A DNA stretch of 17,792 nt from Chersky-822 sp035509195 (GTDB lineage: Bacteria; Actinomycetota; Actinomycetes; Streptosporangiales; Streptosporangiaceae): positions 1-17,792 of the forward strand of contig DATJLT010000169.1 in the NCBI GenBank assembly GCA_035509195.1, given 5' to 3'. A program made the translations under genes and the position numbers. The notes beneath the pieces were generated by a model. That model saw only the letters and a list, made by a program, of their open reading frames with translations. It was not told where the DNA came from and made no database searches. Shown here piece by piece: positions 5,939 through 12,450 of this stretch. Numbering within the stretch: the stretch's first letter is position 1; every line of letters begins with the position of its first letter.

Positions 5939-7489
5939 TCAGGGCCTCAGTCCGAACGAAGGCCGGCCAAGTTGCGGCGGCAGTGCCCGGTAGGCGTCTC
6001 TGACCCAGGCGCAGAGCAGCGGCCGGGTGTCGCGCGGGTCGATCAGGTCCTGGACCCCGAACCGTTCGGCCGTGCGGAACGGCGAACTGACCGCCGCGAG
6101 TTCCCTGCGGAGCCGCTCGACCTCGGCCTCGCGGTCATCGGCCTGCTCGAGCTGAGCGCGGAACGCGGCCTCGACACCGCCGCGCAGCGGCAGCGAACCC
6201 CAGTCACCCGACGGCCACGCCCACGACCGCCCGGCCCGGTGCCTGTTCACCTGTCCCGCCCCCGCGACCCCGTACACCCGCCGCACCACGATCTCCGCCT
6301 GCGGCACCCGAGCCTGGTACACGGCGGCGATCGCGCGGGCACCGTACCGCACGGTGCCGCGTTCCTCCGCGACCCGCCCGATCGTGATCCCGCCCTGATC
6401 GGTGAGGCTCACCAGCGGCAAGTGAAAGGCTTCGCACAGGTCGACGAGGCGGGTGATGGCCTGAGCTCCCTCGAGCGACATCGTCGTGCCGCGGTAGGGG
6501 TCGGTGGCGAGCACGCCGACGGGATGCCCGTCGAGCCGCGCCAGCGCGGTAACCGTGGCACCGCCGTATTCGGCATAAGCGAAGACCGAGCCCAGGTCGA
6601 AAATCACCTCAAGCATCGGCCAGATTCGATAAGGGCGTCTCGGATTGCGCGGCACCGCGCTGACCAGCATCTCGTCCCGCCGGTCAGGGCGGTCGGTCCC
6701 GGCCGCCACGGGCGGAAGCTCGTGCACGCTTGACGGCAGGTAAGAAAGGAACCGGCGGATGACGTCGAAGGCCTCATCCTCGGTCGATGCGAACCGCTCG
6801 ATCGTGCCATTGCGCCGGTGAATGGCGACGCCGCCGAGTTCCTCTTTGCTCAGGTTCTCTCCCGTGCCGCCGAGCACGACCGGCGGCCCGGCAGTGAAGA
6901 GCTGCCCGATCCCCGTCACCATCACGGCCAGGTGCGACATAACCAGCCGCGCGGCCCCGAGCCCGACGACCGGCCCCAGGCAGGCAGCGACGACCGGCAC
7001 CAGCGACAGGTTGTCCACGACCGCGTCCCAGCCAGGATTGACGGGCAGGTACGTATACCCGGTCTCGTACGTGGTCTTGACGCTGCCGCCGCCGCTGGCG
7101 CCGTCAAGCAACCGCACGACCGGAAGCAGCAGTTCTCCCGCGTACTGCTCGGAGAAGACCTGCTTGGCGTGGATGGCGGCATCGCCAGAGCCGCCCCTGA
7201 CCGTGAAGTCATCGGCACCGAGCATCACGGGCCGGCCATCGATCGTCGCCGTCCCCGCCACGAAGTTAGCCGGCTGAACGGAGATCAGCCCGCCAGCTTC
7301 GTCGTAACGCGCGAACCCGGTGAGCGCACCGATCTCGGCGAAGCTGCCAAGATCGGCGAGCCGCTCAACCCGCTCGCGGACAGTAAGCCGCCCAGAGGCT
7401 AGCTGCCGCTCAACCTTGTCAGTACCGCCCATCGCGAGCGCCAGCTCGCGCCGTCGCCTGATCTCCTCGATCTCAGGCGTCCAGTCCAT
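5939..7489 (-). CDS. Acyl-CoA carboxylase carboxyltransferase (beta) subunit, divergent
   Basis: 516 residues, the usual length for the carboxyltransferase subunit of propionyl/acetyl-CoA carboxylases, which passes the carboxyl group from biotin to an acyl-CoA. N-half: LTVRERVERLADLGSFAEIG (35-54), LLDGASGGGSV (127-137), LFTAGPPVVL (197-206), ELGGVAIHRRNGTIERF (217-233). C-half: AYAEYGGATVTALARLDGHP (304-323), GVLATDP, TDQGGITIGRVAEERGTVR (363-381), VPQAEIVVRRVYGVAG (395-410). Two usual motifs are changed: the first oxyanion-hole segment, commonly GPCAGGA, is GPVVGLGAA (172-180), and the usual YGGAYDVM is YGVAGAGQV. The usual (T)DxPGFLPG loop is DQGGITIG. The acyl-CoA used cannot be predicted. 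No biotin carboxylase or biotin-carrier gene is in the window. The ATG is set by TACGAT seven bases upstream. Confidence 0.9.
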   Translation of the reverse strand: MDWTPEIEEIRRRRELALAMGGTDKVERQLASGRLTVRERVERLADLGSFAEIGALTGFARYDEAGGLISVQPANFVAGTATIDGRPVMLGADDFTVRGGSGDAAIHAKQVFSEQYAGELLLPVVRLLDGASGGGSVKTTYETGYTYLPVNPGWDAVVDNLSLVPVVAACLGPVVGLGAARLVMSHLAVMVTGIGQLFTAGPPVVLGGTGENLSKEELGGVAIHRRNGTIERFASTEDEAFDVIRRFLSYLPSSVHELPPVAAGTDRPDRRDEMLVSAVPRNPRRPYRIWPMLEVIFDLGSVFAYAEYGGATVTALARLDGHPVGVLATDPYRGTTMSLEGAQAITRLVDLCEAFHLPLVSLTDQGGITIGRVAEERGTVRYGARAIAAVYQARVPQAEIVVRRVYGVAGAGQVNRHRAGRSWAWPSGDWGSLPLRGGVEAAFRAQLEQADDREAEVERLRRELAAVSSPFRTAERFGVQDLIDPRDTRPLLCAWVRDAYRALPPQLGRPSFGLRP

Positions 7490-7512
7490 GCCCGAAATCG
7501 TATAGTGACGCC
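7490..7512. promoter_or_regulatory. Overlapping divergent leaderless promoters
   Basis: Only 23 bases separate the ATG of the carboxyltransferase (minus) and the ATG of the DUF5995 gene (plus). The minus -10 is TACGAT (7502-7497), seven bases from its ATG; the plus -10 is TATAGT (7501-7506), six bases from its ATG. The two boxes share bases 7501-7502. Each -35 region would lie inside the opposite coding sequence; no strong -35 is seen in either. Confidence 0.55.
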
Positions 7513-8199
7513 ATGCCTGAGCCGCCGTCCGCGTCGATTGCCGAGGTCATTTCCCGCATGGAAGCGATTGAAGCCGCGCTTCCGGCTTCGGACGGGCTGG
7601 CCTGCTTTAACCGGATGTACCTGGAGGTGACCCAAAAGGTCGATGCTCAGGTGAAGGCGGGCTTCTTCGCTGACCCCGGCTTCGTCACTCAGCTCGACGT
7701 CACGTTCGCGAATCTTTACTTCGCGGCGGCGGACGCCGCCGGTCAGGCGGAGAGCGTGCCTGCCGCCTGGCGGCCTCTCATCGAACAGCGGGCCGACGGC
7801 AGGATCGAGCCGATCCAGTTCGCGCTGGCGGGCATGAACGCGCACATCAACCACGACCTGCCGATCGCGGTCGTCCAGGCCTGCCTGGCCTTGAATACCT
7901 CCCCGGCCGCCGGCGATCATCATGCGGACTACCAGAAAGTGGACCAGTTGCTCGACTCGATCGAGCAATCGGTCAGGCGCTCCTTCGAGTCGAGGCCGGA
8001 ACTGCTCGTCGACCGGCACCTCCGGGCGGTCTGCAACCTGATCGGCAACTGGTCGATCACCTCGGCGCGGGACGTCGCCTGGAGCAACAGCCTCCTGCTC
8101 TGGCAGGTGCGGGGGGACGTGCTTGCCTACCAGCTCGCATGCGACGGGCTGGCCGCGAGCACGGACCTGGCAAGTCACTTGCTGCTCGTTGACGTCTGA
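7513..8199 (+). CDS. DUF5995 family protein
   Basis: 228 residues matching the DUF5995 family. Visible conserved blocks are LACFNRMYLEVTQKV (28-42), FFADPGFVTQLDVTFANLYF (51-70), VPAAWRPLIEQRADGRIEPI (82-101), and the strongest one, QFALAGMNAHINHDLPIAVV (102-121). A final WSNSLLLWQVRG lies near the C-terminus. The central N.HI.HDL.I motif has two His and an Asp that could bind a metal (inference). There is no signal peptide. The function of the family is unknown to me. The start is fixed by TATAGT six bases upstream; the gene shares its promoter region with the divergent carboxyltransferase gene, so joint regulation is possible. Confidence 0.88.
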   Translation: MPEPPSASIAEVISRMEAIEAALPASDGLACFNRMYLEVTQKVDAQVKAGFFADPGFVTQLDVTFANLYFAAADAAGQAESVPAAWRPLIEQRADGRIEPIQFALAGMNAHINHDLPIAVVQACLALNTSPAAGDHHADYQKVDQLLDSIEQSVRRSFESRPELLVDRHLRAVCNLIGNWSITSARDVAWSNSLLLWQVRGDVLAYQLACDGLAASTDLASHLLLVDV

Positions 8200-8236
8200 G
8201 CATGTCATCCTGATCTAAGCAGGAACCTCTAGCCGA

Positions 8237-8833
8237 ATGCGGACCACGGCCATGACAGCTCCCACGCACAGCGAGCACGGGCTCGCGGTCGCGACCTTGG
8301 TGAGCTGGCTGCTGGCCGAGGCGTTTGGTGCGTACATGCTGAGCTCGTGGCTCGGGCGAGGCGGGCACCGGGCTCCGGCCGAACCAGGCGGAGTACCACG
8401 ATCGGTGATCTTCGGGCACGCCGGGCTCGCCTTCACCGGTTTCGTCTTCTGGGTCAGTTTCGTGCTGTCCGGCGTGGCGGCGCTGTCCTGGCTCTCTGTC
8501 GGCTTCCTCGCCCCGGCCGTCGGCCTCGGCATCTCCACGGTGACCTTGTGGACGCCTTATCCGGCCCGCCAGCCGGAGACGCAGCCCGACGTGCTGGTGT
8601 ACGACGGCATGCTGGGAATATCCAACGACGAGCAGCTCACCGCTGTACTTGAGGACGAAGCGCTGACCACCAAGCTGGTCGACGAACTGGTCGCGAGCGT
8701 GCTCTCACGTCCGCAACCGGCGCCGCGCCGGGCCAGGGTCCAGTTCTCGCCGCTGATCCCGGCCGCCCACGGCATCTTCGCGCTCATCACGATCGCGCTG
8801 GCGGTGCTCGCCGCCGTAACCTCCGCTAAGTGA
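8237..8833 (+). CDS. Predicted multi-pass membrane protein, function unknown
   Basis: 198 residues from ATG 8237; an ATG at 8252 (M6) is an alternative. AGGA at 8221-8224 is 12 bases from the first ATG, rather far. Hydrophobic segments are near residues 14-38 (HGLAVATLVSWLLAEAFGAY), 60-84 (HAGLAFTGFVFWVSFVLSG), 85-104 (LSVGFLAPAVGLGISTVTLW) and 175-196 (AAHGIFALITIALAVLAAV). Helices 1, 2 and 4 each have a His at or near the start, a spacing sometimes seen in heme- or quinone-binding membrane proteins, though nothing here proves that. Between helices 3 and 4 is a polar loop of about 70 residues with an acidic part. I do not recognise the family. It ends 12 bases before the thioesterase start. 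Confidence 0.7.
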   Translation: MRTTAMTAPTHSEHGLAVATLVSWLLAEAFGAYMLSSWLGRGGHRAPAEPGGVPRSVIFGHAGLAFTGFVFWVSFVLSGVAALSWLSVGFLAPAVGLGISTVTLWTPYPARQPETQPDVLVYDGMLGISNDEQLTAVLEDEALTTKLVDELVASVLSRPQPAPRRARVQFSPLIPAAHGIFALITIALAVLAAVTSAK

Positions 8834-8845
8834 TATCAATGGGCC

Positions 8846-9640
8846 ATGCCAGACACGCCGCACCTCCTCGACGTGCTCACGCTCGAACGGCTTGACGCCG
8901 ATCTGTTCCGGTCGGCCGTCGTATACGACGACCCTTACGGCCTGTACGGAGGCCAGGTCGCAGCTCAGGCACTCCGCGCCGCCGCAGAGACCGTCGCCGC
9001 TGACCGGCACCCGCACTCTCTCCACGGGTACTTCCTCAGCCGGGGAGACCCGACCAGGCCGGTTCTCCTGCACGTCCACAGGGACAGGGACGGCCGTTCA
9101 TACTCCAACCGGCGCGTCATCGCGGTGCAGAACGGCGTGGTCATCTTCAACCTGGCCGCATCGTTCCACGTGGACGAGGAAGGCTATGACTTCCAGGCTC
9201 ATCAGGCACCGGAGGTCACCGGCCCAGAGGAACTTCCCGACTTCACCTTGCACACCCGCATGCTGGGGATCGAGATCAGGATGCCCGAGCAGGCAACAGA
9301 GGGGCAGACCTGGCCGTCGCGGGTCTGGTTGCGCTCAAGGGAGAAACTCGACGACGAGACACTGCACGCCTGCGCGCTGACGTACGTGTCCGACATGTTC
9401 ACCGGACTTGCCTCGGTCAGGGGCATCGCGGACGTGGGCATCGTGACCAGCCTCGACCACGCGGTGTGGCTCTACCGGCGGGTCGCCATGGACGACTGGG
9501 TCCTGATGGACCTTCAGCCTGAGTCGACCGCAGGCGGCCGGGGCATGTACACGGGGCGCATCTTCAGCCGGGACGGCACCCTCGCCGCGGGCATAGCTCA
9601 GGAGTCGCTGTTCCGGCCGGGAAGCAGACGGCCACGCTGA
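8846..9640 (+). CDS. Acyl-CoA thioesterase II (TesB-like)
   Basis: 264 residues with the double hotdog fold of TesB, which hydrolyses acyl-CoA to free acid and CoA in the cytosol. The first hotdog has the family entry GLYGGQVAAQALRAAAETV (32-50) and HSLHGYFLSRGDPTRPVLLH (57-76), then SYSNRRVIAVQNGVVIF. The second has ALTYVSDMFTGLAS (177-190), SLDHAVWLY (202-210), GGRGMYTGRIFSRDG (230-244) and a final AAGIAQESLFR (247-257). The catalytic triad of E. coli TesB (Asp, Thr, Gln) maps to Asp183, Ser202 in place of Thr, and Gln252. TATCAA at 8834-8839 is six bases before the ATG and may be a weak leaderless -10. It is followed 65 bases later by the acyl-CoA dehydrogenase. Confidence 0.92.
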   Translation: MPDTPHLLDVLTLERLDADLFRSAVVYDDPYGLYGGQVAAQALRAAAETVAADRHPHSLHGYFLSRGDPTRPVLLHVHRDRDGRSYSNRRVIAVQNGVVIFNLAASFHVDEEGYDFQAHQAPEVTGPEELPDFTLHTRMLGIEIRMPEQATEGQTWPSRVWLRSREKLDDETLHACALTYVSDMFTGLASVRGIADVGIVTSLDHAVWLYRRVAMDDWVLMDLQPESTAGGRGMYTGRIFSRDGTLAAGIAQESLFRPGSRRPR

Positions 9641-9705
9641 GCCTGAGCTTTGCCCTCGTGTGCTGCCACTTGCCCTCCGAGTCCGCTGCCTGATAGCTGT
9701 TAACC

Positions 9706-11862
9706 ATGTCAATCGCCATCACCGACGAGCACCGCGCGCTCGCCAAGACCGTCTCCGACTTCCTCGCCAAGAACGGCTCGCTGGCCGCGAACCGGGCGCT
9801 GCTGACCGCCGGTGCCGAGGAACTGCCGGCGTTCTGGCCTGAGCTGGCTGAGGTTGGCTGGCTCGGGCTTGCCGTGCCCGAGGAGTACGGCGGGTCGGGG
9901 TTCGGGTTGCCCGAACTCGTCGTCGTCGCCGAAGGAATGGGCCGGGCGGTGGCGCCGGGACCTTTCGTACCGACGGTGATCGCCAGTTCCGTGCTGGCTG
10001 CGATCGGTACTGACGAGCTGAAGGCAGCCTGGCTGCCCGGACTGGCCGACGGCTCGGTGATCGGCGCCGCCGCGCTCGGCGGAGACCTTGAGATACGCGA
10101 GGGTAAGGCTTACGGCTCGGCGGGCGTGGTACTGAGCGGGCACCTGGCCGACGTGCTGCTGGTCGGCACCGGTGAGGACGTCATCGTCGTTGACTGCCGT
10201 GAAGGCGGTGTCACCGCGAAGATCCCGGCCAACCTGGATCCGGCTCGCCGCGCGGCGCGAGTCACTATCGATGGGACAGCCGCTTCGGTGCTTATTGGCG
10301 GCCGGGTAATCCTCACCGACCTGGCGCGGCTGGTCTTCGCGGCGGAAGCGGCCGGAGTCGCCCGTGACTGCACTGAGTCCGCGGCCGAGTACGCCAAGCT
10401 GCGGCAGCAGTTCGGGCGGCCGATCGCGATGTTCCAGGCGGTCAAGCATCATTGCGCGAACATGCTTGTGGCGAGCGAGCTGGCCACCGCCGCGGTGTGG
10501 GACGCGGCGCGTGCCGACGTTTTCGACCGCGATCAGCTCGGGTACACGGCCGCCATGGCGGCCGTGCTCGCGCTGGCAGCAGCAGACCAGAATTCCCAGC
10601 TCAACATCCAGGTACATGGCGGGATCGGGTTCACCTGGGAGCACGACGCGCACCTGTACGTGCGACGGGCGAACGCGATCGCCGCGTTCATCGACGCCGA
10701 GGCCGCCGCGCTCGACGTGACCGAGGCCGTGCGCCGCGGTGTCAAGCGTGACAGTCACGTGGACCTGCCGCCTGAGGCAGAGCCGATCAGGGACACGGTG
10801 CGGGCGTTCATCGAGCAGGTACGTGACCTGGACGACGCCGCGCGGAAGAAGGCGCTGATCGAGTCCGGGTACGTGGTGCCTAACTGGCCGAAGCCGTGGG
10901 GGCGCGACGCGGGCGCGGTAGAGCAGCTCGTGATCGAGGAGGAGTTCGGGAAGGCCGGAATCAAGCGGCAAGGTTACGGCATCACCGGCTGGGTAATCCT
11001 GACGCTGATCCAGTACGCGACACCCGACCAGATCTCACGCTGGGTAGAGCCGGCCCTGAACCACGAGGTCGTCTGGTGCCAGCTCTTCAGCGAGCCCAAC
11101 GCCGGGTCCGATGCGGCCGGGATCCAGACTCGCGGCGTAAGGACCGAAGGTGGCTGGGTCGTCAGCGGGCAGAAGGTGTGGACAAGCGGCGCCCAGATCG
11201 CCGACTACGGGCTGGCCACGATCCGCACCAAGCCGGACGCACCCAAGCACGACGGCATCACGATGATGGTCATCGACATGCACGCGCCAGGGGTGACCGT
11301 GCGGCCGCTGAGGATGGCGACAGGGAACTCGGACTTCAACGAGGTGTTCTTCGATGACGTGTTCATCGCTGACGAGAGCGTGGTCGGCGAGGTCGACAGG
11401 GGATGGACCGTCGCACGGGCAACTCTAGGTAACGAGAGCGTCAGCATAGGCGGCGGCCAGGGCGGCATGTCGCTGCCGGCCGAGACATTCATCGCGCCGC
11501 TCGACGCCCATCCTTCGCGGTTGCCAGGGGGTGGCGGCCGGGTCGGGCGGCACATTGCCAGGCTGCAGGCCATGAGCGCGCTTAACCTGCGCACCGCGCA
11601 CCGGGCAGTGGCCGGCAGCGGGCCAGGGCCTGAGGGCAACGTGACCAAGCTGCTGCTGTCTGAGCTCGGGCACGAGGCCGCGTCCATCCTGGACGCCCTG
11701 GCCGGACCTGACCTGGCGTTCCTTGACGGATCTGGGCTGCTCGCCGGGATGCTGGCACTCGGCAACCGCGCCATGTCGATCGCCGGCGGCACCTCAGAGA
11801 TCAAGCGCAACCAGATCGGCGAGCGGATACTCGGACTGCCACGCGACCCGCTGATCAAGTAG
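9706..11862 (+). CDS. Two-domain (fused) acyl-CoA dehydrogenase, FadE6/FadE34-like
   Basis: 718 residues made of two acyl-CoA dehydrogenase domains (about 1-350 and 355-718), about twice the usual length. These flavoenzymes make the alpha-beta double bond of acyl-CoAs. The N-half has LAEVGWLGLAVPEEYGGSGF and the dimer/FAD segment LRQQFGRPIAMFQAVKHH (232-249), then VHGGIGFTWEHDAHLYVRR. The C-half has the FAD/substrate signature WCQLFSEPNAGSD (457-469), SGQKVWTSGAQIADYGLA, and GGTSEIKRNQIGERILGL near 695-712. Each half lacks what the other keeps: the N-half has no EPNAGSD-type signature and the C-half has a degraded R..FG segment. Mycobacterial FadE6 and FadE34 have this length and build; FadE34 acts on sterol side chains. 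Substrate here is unknown. A TAGCTG box lies six bases before the ATG. Confidence 0.9.
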   Translation: MSIAITDEHRALAKTVSDFLAKNGSLAANRALLTAGAEELPAFWPELAEVGWLGLAVPEEYGGSGFGLPELVVVAEGMGRAVAPGPFVPTVIASSVLAAIGTDELKAAWLPGLADGSVIGAAALGGDLEIREGKAYGSAGVVLSGHLADVLLVGTGEDVIVVDCREGGVTAKIPANLDPARRAARVTIDGTAASVLIGGRVILTDLARLVFAAEAAGVARDCTESAAEYAKLRQQFGRPIAMFQAVKHHCANMLVASELATAAVWDAARADVFDRDQLGYTAAMAAVLALAAADQNSQLNIQVHGGIGFTWEHDAHLYVRRANAIAAFIDAEAAALDVTEAVRRGVKRDSHVDLPPEAEPIRDTVRAFIEQVRDLDDAARKKALIESGYVVPNWPKPWGRDAGAVEQLVIEEEFGKAGIKRQGYGITGWVILTLIQYATPDQISRWVEPALNHEVVWCQLFSEPNAGSDAAGIQTRGVRTEGGWVVSGQKVWTSGAQIADYGLATIRTKPDAPKHDGITMMVIDMHAPGVTVRPLRMATGNSDFNEVFFDDVFIADESVVGEVDRGWTVARATLGNESVSIGGGQGGMSLPAETFIAPLDAHPSRLPGGGGRVGRHIARLQAMSALNLRTAHRAVAGSGPGPEGNVTKLLLSELGHEAASILDALAGPDLAFLDGSGLLAGMLALGNRAMSIAGGTSEIKRNQIGERILGLPRDPLIK

Positions 11863-11877
11863 CCGTCCCGAACGGCC

Positions 11878-11930
11878 GCCCGGCCGGTGCCGGCCGGCGT
11901 GCCCGCGCCGGTGCCGCGCCGGCGCCGGGC
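11878..11930 (+). terminator. GC-rich hairpins after the acyl-CoA dehydrogenase gene
   Basis: CCGGCCGG (11880-11887) and CCGGCCGG (11890-11897) form a self-complementary pair with two bases between. An outer GCCCGGC (11878 on) can pair with GCCGGGC ending at 11930. The site begins 16 bases after the TAG. There is no T run, so this is a likely but unproven terminator. Confidence 0.45.
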
Positions 11931-12043
11931 CGCCCCGCAGGCGGTTTGATCCGGGCATAAGGCGCGTTCCGGGCATTATGCAGGGTCTTGGCGCATCGCT
12001 GGCCTTCCGTTGTCGTTTGGGGGCCTGGCCGAGGGACATCGCT

Positions 12044-12138
12044 GGCTACTTGATGCGGTCCCCGCAACATCGCGGAGCCACCGATGCTGTAGCTGCGGGC
12101 CGGGCAACGACATCTGTGGCTCCGCGATGCTGTTGCGG
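12044..12138 (+). repeat. ~95-bp dispersed imperfect-palindrome element, copy C
   Basis: The copy begins GGCTACTTGATGC and ends GCGATGCTGTTGCGG. It aligns with copy A end to end at the same length. The central part GATGCTGTAGC (12083-12093) faces GCAACGACATC (12104-12114) with two mismatches and one GT pair. A longer alternative fold pairs CCCCGCAACA and TCGCGGAGCCAC (12060-12081) with GTGGCTCCGCGA and TGTTGCGGGG (12116-12140), interrupted only by a 3-base TGC/GCA bulge. Confidence 0.68.
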
Positions 12139-12140
12139 GG
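12060..12140. repeat. Long inverted repeat inside and around copy C
   Basis: Left arm 12060-12081 and right arm 12116-12140 are complementary over 22 bases except for one 3-base insertion in the right arm. The outer part is CCCCGCAACA against TGTTGCGGGG and the inner part TCGCGGAGCCAC against GTGGCTCCGCGA. The pair can extend inward through GATG/CATC. This makes an 81-base hairpin with high stability. Confidence 0.75.
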
Positions 12141-12149
12141 GGGCGGGGT

Positions 12150-12175
12150 CTGCCGAGGGCTGCCGAGGGCTGCCG
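12150..12175 (+). repeat. 10-base tandem repeat, about 2.5 units
   Basis: CTGCCGAGGG occurs twice in a row (12150-12169), followed by a partial third unit CTGCCG. Probably slippage in GC-rich non-coding DNA. Confidence 0.7.
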
Positions 12176-12231
12176 GGCGCGGCGGGCGGGTGACGCTATC
12201 CGGCCTGTCGAGTGGTTTGTGGTGGGTCCGA

Positions 12232-12382
12232 AAAACCAACCCGTACAGGGTCGCGGCGAAGCGGCGACCCTGTACGGGTTTCAGTTAAGACCGCCGAGGT
12301 TTTGCAGCGTTAAAGGGCATTTGCCGGAAGGTAATCCGTACGGGGTCGCGGTCTGGCCGGCGACCCTGTACGGGTTGGTTTT
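12232..12382. repeat. Nested inverted-repeat cassette with four GTAC-centred motifs
   Basis: The motif CCGTACAGGGTCGC occurs at 12241-12254 (plus), 12264-12277 (as reverse complement), 12336-12349 (plus, one change: CCGTACGGGGTCGC) and 12360-12373 (reverse complement). Copies 1 and 2 form a perfect 17-bp hairpin (12238-12254 with 12264-12280, 9-base loop). Copies 3 and 4 form a 14-bp hairpin with one mismatch. The outermost arms, AAAACCAACCCG plus the motif (12232-12254), and their reverse complement ending GGGTTGGTTTT (12360-12382), match perfectly over 23 bases. No coding sequence or known element is recognised inside. Confidence 0.85.
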
Positions 12383-12396
12383 CTGGACGCACCGCG

Positions 12397-12413
12397 GATG
12401 CGGTCACCGCATC
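12397..12413. promoter_or_regulatory. Dyad upstream of the PRC-barrel promoter
   Basis: GATGCGGT-C-ACCGCATC is a perfect 8-bp dyad around one base. It lies 24 bases before the TAGGGT -10 box, roughly where a -35 would be, so it could be an operator. The same GATGCGGT occurs at 12052-12059, at the start of repeat copy C, so it may instead belong to the repeat family. Confidence 0.35.
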
Positions 12414-12437
12414 AAACGGCGGGCGGGCCTGGGCTGC

Positions 12438-12450
12438 TAGGGTCGCGGAT
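12438..12450 (+). promoter_or_regulatory. -10 box of a leaderless promoter for the PRC-barrel gene
   Basis: TAGGGT at 12438-12443 is followed by seven bases and the ATG at 12451, with no Shine-Dalgarno. The layout is identical to that of the DoxX-like gene. Confidence 0.6.

Larger units (their letters stand above)
11863..12437. other. 588-base gene-free region dense in inverted repeats
   Basis: No credible gene lies between the dehydrogenase stop and the PRC-barrel gene. In order it holds: GC-rich terminator-like hairpins (11878-11930); a GCATAA/TTATGC pair (11955-11960, 11975-11980) alongside two CCGGGCAT direct repeats; repeat copy C (12044-12138); a 10-base tandem repeat (12150-12175); the nested cassette (12232-12382); and a GATGCGGT-C-ACCGCATC dyad (12397-12413) just before the -10 box of the PRC-barrel gene. 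Confidence 0.7.

Noticed and set aside
9709..10971. 420-codon minus-strand frame opposite the acyl-CoA dehydrogenase
   Set aside because: It lies entirely within a clear dehydrogenase gene on the plus strand and resembles no family.
2021..11862. A single acyl-CoA degradation gene cluster
   Set aside because: The genes are on both strands, several have their own promoters, and unrelated genes are mixed in; only the CoA-transferase/lyase pair is supported as a unit.
12150..12382. Possible CRISPR array in the 588-base gap
   Set aside because: The repeats are a 10-base tandem without spacers and an inverted, not direct, arrangement; there is no regular repeat-spacer pattern and no cas gene.
12232..12382. 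Integron attC site or IS remnant
   Set aside because: No integrase or transposase remnant is seen nearby and no flanking duplication could be found by eye; the nested motif order does not fit an attC site. It was kept only as an unclassified cassette.
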